A stretch of 64,000 nucleotides of DNA. Source: Planctomycetia bacterium. GTDB taxonomy: Bacteria > Planctomycetota > Planctomycetia > Gemmatales > Gemmataceae. Shown here piece after piece: positions 58,608 to 64,000 of the stretch. The translations under genes and the position numbers were made by a program. The notes under the pieces are model-generated. The model was not told the origin of the DNA, ran no database searches, and worked only from the letters and a program-made list of their open reading frames with translations. Within the stretch, counting starts at the first letter, position 1. Every line of letters starts with the position of its first letter. The stretch covers positions 1-64,000 of the forward strand of contig SXID01000075.1 in NCBI GenBank assembly GCA_005772955.1, given 5' to 3'.

Positions 58608-59681
58608 TCACGTGACGGCGCGCCAGAGAGTACGGTCGAGCGCGTGAGCCAACAGAAGTAAGACGATCGCGGCCCCGGCAAACCACGCGTAGTACTCGAA
58701 GTACCGGCGGTAGATCGGAGCCGCCTCCGGTCCCTTCTCCAGCATGCTGATGTCGCGATACGCCGCGAGCAACTCGGTTCCGCTGGTTGCGTGAAAGGTC
58801 TTGCCGCCGGTCATGTCGGCCACGTCCTGTAGTGCCTTGCGCCCGGCGTTCCGCTGCGCGATCATTTCCGGTGTCGCGCCCGGTGGTGGCTCGCCGCCCG
58901 CGTCGATGGTGTACACCTTGATGTTCAGGTTCGCGGCGAGTTGCGCGGCCTCGCGCGGCTTCAGCGTGCGGTCAATGCCCGGCTTCTTCGCGTCCGGCAC
59001 GTCTTCCTTGAAGACGTTGTGTTCGCCGTCGCTCAACAGGATCAGCACGCGAGCCTTCTTCGGGTTATCGACCGCGTCGAGTCGGATGATCGCTTCGGCG
59101 AGGGAATCTCCGATGTTCGTGCCCGCGTCGATCCCGCCCTTCGGCTGAAGTGAGTCCGCGACCTTGAAGAGCACGCTGTGGTTGAGCGTGAGCGGGCACA
59201 CGGTCTGCGGCACCGCCGCGAACGCGACCAGGCCCACGGAATCGCCCGGGCGTGGGGGGAACTTCGTGCCGTCCGGGGCTTCGCCGCCCGCGAGGAACAA
59301 CTTCAGCGCGCGCCGCGCGGCTTCCATGCGCGACACCGGCGGGCTATTGGGGTTCCACGCGACATCTTCGGTGCCCATGCTGCCGCTCACGTCGAGCGTC
59401 ATCACGATCGCGATGCCTTCGGCGGGGAGTTGCGTTCTCAGGTCGGGACTGCGAGGCCCGGCACACGCGACGATCAGAGAGAAACACGCCCAACCGCGAA
59501 TCGCCGGTCCCAGCCAACCCGCGAACGACGCCCGCCGGCCGGTACGCGAGCCGAAGCCGCTCACGTCGCTGAAGCGTAACGCCGGGCGCGAGCGCCGGCG
59601 CCACCACCACGCGATGACGAGCGCCAGCGGCGACAGTAACAGGAATTCGGGGTTCGTGAACGAGAGCATCAACTTCAGCAT
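58608..59681 (-). CDS. BatA-like von Willebrand factor A protein
   Basis: A 357-residue membrane protein. An N-terminal helix (EFLLLSPLALVIAWWW) and a second (GWACFSLIVACAG) precede a VWA domain with DVSGSM MIDAS (residues about 95-100), DAGTNIGDSL and LILLSDGEHNVF. A C-terminal helix (WFAGAAIVLLLLAHAL) closes it, as in BatA. It is the first gene of the Bat operon in the window. MoxR and DUF58 genes, usually just upstream, are absent; a flavoprotein gene faces away instead. Start taken at 59681; 59669 is possible. Confidence 0.86.
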   Translation of the reverse strand: MLKLMLSFTNPEFLLLSPLALVIAWWWRRRSRPALRFSDVSGFGSRTGRRASFAGWLGPAIRGWACFSLIVACAGPRSPDLRTQLPAEGIAIVMTLDVSGSMGTEDVAWNPNSPPVSRMEAARRALKLFLAGGEAPDGTKFPPRPGDSVGLVAFAAVPQTVCPLTLNHSVLFKVADSLQPKGGIDAGTNIGDSLAEAIIRLDAVDNPKKARVLILLSDGEHNVFKEDVPDAKKPGIDRTLKPREAAQLAANLNIKVYTIDAGGEPPPGATPEMIAQRNAGRKALQDVADMTGGKTFHATSGTELLAAYRDISMLEKGPEAAPIYRRYFEYYAWFAGAAIVLLLLAHALDRTLWRAVT

Positions 59682-59714
59682 GCGCGAAGGGACGAAGGGA
59701 GACAAGGATTCTTC

Positions 59715-59770
59715 GCGTAGCCGCGACCCGAAGGGGAGCGCGAACGCTCTGGTGCGCGTCGCGGCTACGC
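59715..59770. repeat. Inverted repeat in the divergent promoter region
   Basis: GCGTAGCCGCGAC pairs with GTCGCGGCTACGC across 30 bases, between the divergent batA and flavoprotein genes. It could be a regulatory site or another dispersed palindrome. Confidence 0.45.
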
Positions 59771-59815
59771 AATCGAGTTACACATTCTGCTACTCTCTTT
59801 GGTAGGAGAGTGTTC

Positions 59816-61054
59816 ATGCCATCCTTCGACTACGACGCGATCATCGCCGGGGCGGGCGCGGCCGGATTGGTCGCGGCCATTCACGCGGCCGAGCGCGGAC
59901 GCAAGGTGCTGCTTCTGGAGAAGGGCAAGAAGCCCGGCGTGAAGATCCTCATGTCCGGCGGCACGCGGTGCAACATCACACACGACTGCGACAGCCGCGG
60001 CATCGTTCAAGCGTTCGGCGCGAACGGGAAGTTCCTTCACTCCGCGCTCGCCGCGCTTGGGCCGCGCGAAACGGTCGCGTTCTTCAACTCTGAGGGCGTA
60101 GCAACGAAAGTGGAAGACACCGGCAAGGTGTTCCCGGTCAGCGACCGCGCGATTGACGTGTTGGACGCGCTGTTGAAACGGCTCGCGCGCAGCGGAGCGA
60201 TACTCGCGCTCCTCGAACCACTCAAGGACGTGGAACCACACCCCGAAGGCGGGTTCCGCGTTCACACGCCGACACGCACGCTCACCGCGGAACGCGTGCT
60301 CCTCACCACGGGCGGGAAGTCGTACCCCGGTTGCGGCACCACCGGCGACGGCTACGTGCTCGCGACCAAATTCGGCCACACGATCAGGCCCACAAGCCCC
60401 GCGCTCGTGCCGCTCACGGTTCAGCCCACCTGGATCAGCGAGCTTCGCGGGATCACGCTCCCCGACGTGAACCTCAAGGTGTTGCCGCCCGAGGGAAAAA
60501 CTCTCACGCACCGGCGCGGGTCGATGTTGTTCGCGCACTTCGGGCTGACTGGACCGGCTCCGCTCGACGTGAGTCGCGCCGTCAGCGGACACGCGAAGCC
60601 ATCGTCGCTCATCCTCGAAGCGGACTTCTTGCCGAACGAACACGAGCAAGCGTTCGATGAGTTCCTGCGCGCGGAATCGCTCGCTTCCGGCAAGAAGCAA
60701 CTCGCGGTGGTCCTCGCGGAGAAACTCCCGCGGCGCCTCGCGGATCAGTTGTTGGTGCTGTGCGGCATGGCGGTCGATCGCAAGGCCGCGGCGCTGGCGA
60801 AACCGGACCGGCTCGCGCTCGTCGCCGCCGTGAAGCATCTGCGGTTACCGCTTCGCGGCACGCTCGGTTTCGAGAAGGCCGAAGTGACCGCCGGCGGCGT
60901 GCACCTCGACGAGGTGGACTCGCGCACGATGCAAAGTAAGTGCGCGCCCGGGTTGTACTTCGCGGGCGAGGTACTGGACCTGGACGGCTGGATCGGCGGG
61001 TACAACTTCCAGTCCGCGTGGAGCACCGGCTGGCTCGCGGGAAAGCAGTTGTAG
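59816..61054 (+). CDS. HI0933/YhiN-family flavoprotein
   Basis: A 412-residue protein. The N-terminus YDAIIAGAGAAGLVAAIHAA is the FAD-binding dinucleotide fold, followed by LLEKGKKPGVKILMSGGTRC and NITH, a hallmark of HI0933-type NAD(P)/FAD proteins. Later signs are TTGGKSYPGCGTTGDGY, FAHFGLTGPAPLDVSRAVSG, TAGGVHLDEVDSRTMQSK and GLYFAGEVLDLDGWIGGYNF. The family is cytoplasmic; its reaction is not well established. AGGAGAG precedes the ATG at 59816, favoured over a GTG two codons earlier. Confidence 0.92.
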   Translation: MPSFDYDAIIAGAGAAGLVAAIHAAERGRKVLLLEKGKKPGVKILMSGGTRCNITHDCDSRGIVQAFGANGKFLHSALAALGPRETVAFFNSEGVATKVEDTGKVFPVSDRAIDVLDALLKRLARSGAILALLEPLKDVEPHPEGGFRVHTPTRTLTAERVLLTTGGKSYPGCGTTGDGYVLATKFGHTIRPTSPALVPLTVQPTWISELRGITLPDVNLKVLPPEGKTLTHRRGSMLFAHFGLTGPAPLDVSRAVSGHAKPSSLILEADFLPNEHEQAFDEFLRAESLASGKKQLAVVLAEKLPRRLADQLLVLCGMAVDRKAAALAKPDRLALVAAVKHLRLPLRGTLGFEKAEVTAGGVHLDEVDSRTMQSKCAPGLYFAGEVLDLDGWIGGYNFQSAWSTGWLAGKQL

Positions 61055-61185
61055 CGGCTTGGCGAAGCATGGCTCACGGGTGCGGGGCGAACACAACGCT
61101 TTCTCCAATTCAAGAACTGATCTTCCACTTCGGCAACCATCGATTTACAACCCTCCCTTCGCCCCTCTATTCAGGGAGAATTCTG

Positions 61186-61707
61186 ATGAAGACGATCCGT
61201 TTTTTCTGTGCGGTTGCGGTGGTCGCGGTACTGGTTTCACCCGCGGCGCGGGGTCAGGAAGGCCCGAAGCCCGGTGCGGAACACGAGATCCTCAAGAAGA
61301 TGGAGGGCAACTGGGATCTCGTGATGAAGTTCGGCGGGAACGAGTCGAAAGGGACCGTGACGTACAAGATGGAACTGGGCGGGCTGTGGCTGGCCGGGTC
61401 GCTGGAGAGCGAACTGTTCGGCGCGAAGTTTCAGGGGAAGAGCCTCGACACCTACGACGCCGGCAAGAAGAAGTACATTGGCGTGTGGGCCGACAGCATG
61501 GGCACGCAACCGATGATTCTGGAAGGCACCTATGACAAGGAAAAGAAGACCCTGACGATGTCGGGCGATGGCCCCGGAATGGACGGCAAGCCGACGAGGT
61601 ACCGCTCGGTGTCCGTGTTCACCGACGCGAACACGACCAACTTCCGCATGTACGTCGGCGACGGAAAAGACCCGGCGTTCACAATCGTCTACAAGCGGAA
61701 GAAGTAG
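61186..61707 (+). CDS. DUF1579 secreted protein
   Basis: A 173-residue protein with a signal peptide (FFCAVAVVAVLVSPAARG). The mature part is a single DUF1579-like beta barrel: HEILKKMEGNWDLVMKFGG, YKMELGGLWLAGSLESELFG, KSLDTYDAGKKKYIGVWAD, GTYDKEKKTLTMSGD and RSVSVFTDANTTNFRMYV. It is probably a lipocalin-like exported protein of unknown ligand. AGGGAGAA precedes the ATG. Confidence 0.87.
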   Translation: MKTIRFFCAVAVVAVLVSPAARGQEGPKPGAEHEILKKMEGNWDLVMKFGGNESKGTVTYKMELGGLWLAGSLESELFGAKFQGKSLDTYDAGKKKYIGVWADSMGTQPMILEGTYDKEKKTLTMSGDGPGMDGKPTRYRSVSVFTDANTTNFRMYVGDGKDPAFTIVYKRKK

Positions 61708-61710
61708 CTT

Positions 61711-61838
61711 TTGGTGTTTGGTATTTGGTGTTGAGTGTTTAGTGTGTTGGTTTCTGGGTTAGCCACGAGCCGCAGGCGAGCGTGTGCGTTCGCACACCCC
61801 TGCGGGGTTGCGGCTAACCAAACTACACCAAACACCAA
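61711..61838. repeat. Palindromic element ending at a start codon
   Basis: Outer arms TTGGTGTTTGGT and ACCAAACACCAA match exactly; inner GGTTAGCC/GGCTAACC and a GTGTGCG-TT-CGCACAC hairpin follow. It fills the gap from four bases after the DUF1579 stop to two bases before the amidohydrolase ATG. Confidence 0.72.
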
Positions 61839-61839
61839 C

Positions 61840-62736
61840 ATGCTCACTCGTCGCCACTTCCTCGCTTCCGCTATCGCACTCCCTTTTGCCGCGCGTGCCC
61901 GCGGCGCGGACCCGAAGACGCTGGTCGTCGATACGCACCTTCACTGCTTTGCGGGCAAGGACGACCCGAAGTTCCCCTACCACAAAGACGGCCCGTACCA
62001 ACCCGCGGACCCGGCCACACCGGAACATCTCCTGAAGTGCATGGCCGATGGCGGTGTGGATTACGCGATCGTCGTTCACCCGGAACCGTACCAGGACGAT
62101 CATCGTTACCTTGAACACTGCCTCACGGTTGGGAAGGGCAAGCTGAAGGGAACGTGTCTGTTCTTCTCGGGGCGCAAGGGCGCGCTGGACGAAATAAAGG
62201 CCCTGGCGAAGAAGGTGCCGCTCGTCGCGGGTCGGATTCACGCGTACAACCCGGAGCGCCTTCCGCCGTTCGGTAAGCCAGAACTCACCGCGATGTGGAA
62301 GCAAATCGGCGAACTCGGCCTCGCGGTTCAACTGCACTTCGAGCCGAAGTACGCGGAGGGCTTCGAGCCGCTCATCAAGGAGTTTAAGGACACACGCGTA
62401 CTCATTGACCACTTGGGCAGGCCTTTTCAAGGCACGGAGAAGGAGTACGCGGTGGTGCTGAAGTGGGCGAAGTACACCAACGTGACGATGAAGTTATCCG
62501 CGGTGCCAGACAAGAAGACGTACCCGCACAGCGACCCGCAACCGGTGTTGAAGCAGTTAACGGAAGCGTTCGGTGCGGACCGCTTGATGTTCGGCGGCGG
62601 CTACAACGACAAGGCGACCGGCAAGAGCTACAAGGCGGAACGCGACCGCGTCGCGGCGCTGCTCGCACACCTGAGCGAAGCCGACCGCGCAAAGGTCTTC
62701 GGTGGCACCGCCGCGAAGCTGTTCAAGCTGGGGTGA
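61840..62736 (+). CDS. Tat-exported amidohydrolase family protein
   Basis: A 298-residue protein. LTRRHFLASAIALPFAARAR is a twin-arginine signal. The TIM barrel begins LVVDTHLHCFAG (the HxH metal site), continues VDYAIVVHPEPYQDDHRYLE, VAGRIHAYNPERLPPFGK, VLIDHLGRPFQG with a metal histidine, and DRLMFGGGYND near the end, where an Asp ligand is expected. It fits the amidohydrolase-2 group (lactonase or decarboxylase-like). Substrate unknown. No ribosome binding site is visible because a palindrome ends directly before the ATG. Confidence 0.85.
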   Translation: MLTRRHFLASAIALPFAARARGADPKTLVVDTHLHCFAGKDDPKFPYHKDGPYQPADPATPEHLLKCMADGGVDYAIVVHPEPYQDDHRYLEHCLTVGKGKLKGTCLFFSGRKGALDEIKALAKKVPLVAGRIHAYNPERLPPFGKPELTAMWKQIGELGLAVQLHFEPKYAEGFEPLIKEFKDTRVLIDHLGRPFQGTEKEYAVVLKWAKYTNVTMKLSAVPDKKTYPHSDPQPVLKQLTEAFGADRLMFGGGYNDKATGKSYKAERDRVAALLAHLSEADRAKVFGGTAAKLFKLG

Positions 62737-62739
62737 CCC

Positions 62740-63313
62740 ATTACGGAACAGGAATGGCTGAACGAAGACGACCCTGCGTCGATGCTGGAGTTCGTTACGC
62801 CCGCGTTGAGCCACCGCAAGGCGCGGCTGATCATTTGCGAGGTGCTTCGGAGAGCCAATCTTCAGGGCGTCGCGGTTCAGCAATCGATCGAACTGGGCGA
62901 GCGGTTAGCAGACGGTCAGGCAACCGGCGATGAGGTTGCGGCGTTCCGACGGGCAACGCTCGATAGCTACCCCCGGGTCGCGGTGGTCGGCACTCACGAC
63001 CGACTCGACCGAGTCGCTCAAGGTGGCGAACTCCAGCGGATCCCAATATCGACCGTGGATACCTTTCCTTTTGCGCGAATGCGTCGGCAACCCCTTCCGC
63101 CCCGTGACGCTCGATCCCACTTGGCTCACGTCCACCGTCGTCGCGCTCGCAGAAGGCATCTACCAAGACCGTGCGTTCGACCGGATGCCGATTCTCGCGG
63201 ACGCGATCCAAGACGCGGGCTGCGATAACGACGACATCCTCACCCACTGCCGCGACGCGGCACGCACGCACGTTCGCGGGTGTTGGGTCGTAGACTTGGT
63301 ACTGGGAAGGTAG
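62740..63313 (+). pseudogene. Frameshifted copy of a Gemmata paralogous family
   Basis: Two frames together make one full-length member. Frame one reads ITEQEWLNEDDPASMLEFVT, then ALSHRKARLIICEVLRR and ERLADGQATGDEVAAFRRAT, but begins with ATT in place of ATG. Around 63040-63070 the reading moves to the second frame: LRECVGNPFRPVTLDPTWLT, then STVVALAEGIYQDRAFDRMP and ILADAIQDAGCDNDDILTHC, RGCWVVDLVLGR. The final TAG is the start of the palindrome at 63307. Loss of the start and a frameshift indicate a pseudogene. Confidence 0.75.
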
Positions 63314-63406
63314 GCGACTCGCTGTCGCACACTTCGGCGCGCGACAGCGGTTCCCCAAGGCGGCACCACTCTCGAAGCATCACTCGCGGAGCGAGTGACC
63401 TACCTT
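63307..63406. repeat. Palindromic MITE-like element, copy 3 (diverged)
   Basis: AAGGTAGGCGACTCGCT on the left and AGCGAGTGACCTACCTT on the right match the terminal hairpins of the copies at 11164 and 40807. The centre differs and the outermost TTCGTTGCA arms are missing. The left end lies within the 3' end of the pseudogene at 62740-63313. Confidence 0.65.
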
Positions 63407-63485
63407 TTTCGCGGGCCGCTATAACCTTTCTTACCCGTGCCTCGTCTTATCAGGTGGGCACCGTACTCCCCGCAGAAGGCGGATC

Positions 63486-64000
63486 ATGTTCGTTCCGGTC
63501 AGTTGCACCGCGTGCGGCAAGCCGTTCCAGGTTCCCGACGCGGCGCTCGGCAAACCTACCCTCTGCCCGTGGTGCCAGGCCGTCGTCACCGCGCTGCCGG
63601 TGGCCGCGACCGTCGAACCGCCCCCGGCGCAACCCGACCCGCTCTCTCCGCCACAACCGGAAACGCCGAAGCCGGTCATCCCAGTCGAACTGCAACCGCT
63701 CTCGCTCGATGACGAACCCAGGAGGCCGCGGGCGCGGCCACCGCGGATGCCCACCCCACCGCGCGCGAAGTCGTGGGTCTTCCACCCGCTCGTGATCGTC
63801 GCGGCTTTGGCGGTCTCGGTCACGGCGATGGTGGCAACGGTGGCGATCCTCGGCTACGGGTCCGGGCGCGTGCAGGAACGCGGTTGGACCGAGTTCACCC
63901 CGTTAGACGGTTCGTGTTCCGTGCTGCTCCCCGGTTCGCCGTCCGAGGAGCAGGTGGACGCGAACGCCACTGGTTCCGTGACCGGCGGCAAGCGGTTCAC
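63486..64000 (+). CDS. Zinc-ribbon membrane protein, 5' part
   Basis: The first 171 codons of a gene cut by the window end. A zinc ribbon opens it (VSCTACGKPFQVPDAALGKP, then TLCPWC, residues about 6-31). A proline-rich linker (residues about 40-85) leads to one membrane helix (PLVIVAALAVSVTAMVATVA, about 99-118) and the start of an outside domain (FTPLDGSCSVLLPGSPSEEQ). Such zinc-ribbon/single-helix proteins are common in planctomycetes. The role is unknown and the C-terminal domain is not in the window. AGGCGG precedes the ATG. Confidence 0.75.
   Translation, partial: MFVPVSCTACGKPFQVPDAALGKPTLCPWCQAVVTALPVAATVEPPPAQPDPLSPPQPETPKPVIPVELQPLSLDDEPRRPRARPPRMPTPPRAKSWVFHPLVIVAALAVSVTAMVATVAILGYGSGRVQERGWTEFTPLDGSCSVLLPGSPSEEQVDANATGSVTGGKRF

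Overview
The window looks like a chromosomal piece of a Gemmata-like planctomycete (family Gemmataceae). The sequence is GC-rich, and several genes belong to families largely confined to planctomycetes: a c-type cytochrome/DUF1549/DUF1553 protein followed by a Tat-exported DUF1501 protein, a TIGR03067 protein, a TIGR02996 leucine-rich-repeat protein, DUF1080 and CotH-kinase proteins, zinc-ribbon membrane proteins and many secreted proteins of unknown function. I assign about 57 protein genes (two cut by the window ends), three decayed gene remnants and one tRNA gene, tRNA-Sec, on the minus strand at 17267-17361.

Layout. 1-1.2 kb: end of a ribose-type ABC importer. 1.4-16 kb: small regulators and secreted or enzymatic singletons (DUF2891, lysophospholipid acyltransferase, TerB-like, WD40, DUF3472, TIGR03067, TPR, FkbM methyltransferase, DUF1080, HDOD). 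16-17.7 kb: a phage-type AAA ATPase and tRNA-Sec. 17.7-25.6 kb: DUF1549/1553 plus DUF1501 pair, CotH kinase and a two-domain cyanophycinase-like protein. 25.6-33.6 kb: LRR protein, thioesterase, a 1220-residue Ser/Thr kinase fused to a tubulin-like domain, and a coupled ASCH/MfnB pair. 33.7-37.7 kb: sigma-70 factor, REC-GGDEF protein and nucleoside-type MFS transporter. 37.9-40 kb: zinc-ribbon and paralogous membrane proteins. 40-53 kb: phosphoesterase, ferredoxin, BON protein, sugar isomerase-like protein, defective-looking alpha/beta hydrolase, large secreted proteins, a Cys/Val/Thr-rich exported protein, lactate permease and a HAD phosphatase. 53.4-54.2 kb: ECF sigma with a ZAS-type anti-sigma. 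54.6-59.7 kb: a five-gene Bat (BatA-B-C-D-E) operon on the minus strand. 59.8-64 kb: HI0933-type flavoprotein, DUF1579, Tat amidohydrolase, a frameshifted pseudogene and a truncated zinc-ribbon protein.

The most distinctive non-coding feature is the number of long inverted repeats. Some are ordinary gene-end hairpins. Others look mobile: one family appears three times (11164-11300, 40807-40990, 63307-63406), and several palindromes occupy almost the entire gap between two genes, touching start or stop codons and replacing the normal Shine-Dalgarno region (before 33113, 58480 and 61840, and inside the start of the gene beginning at 56413). At 36328-36451 one palindrome supplies the C-terminal codons of two convergent genes.

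Functional links are few. The clear units are the ABC importer pair, the DUF1549/1553-DUF1501 pair, the ASCH-MfnB pair, the ECF sigma/anti-sigma pair and the Bat operon. No CRISPR array, transposase, rRNA or origin was seen. All assignments come from reading the sequence; no database search was run.
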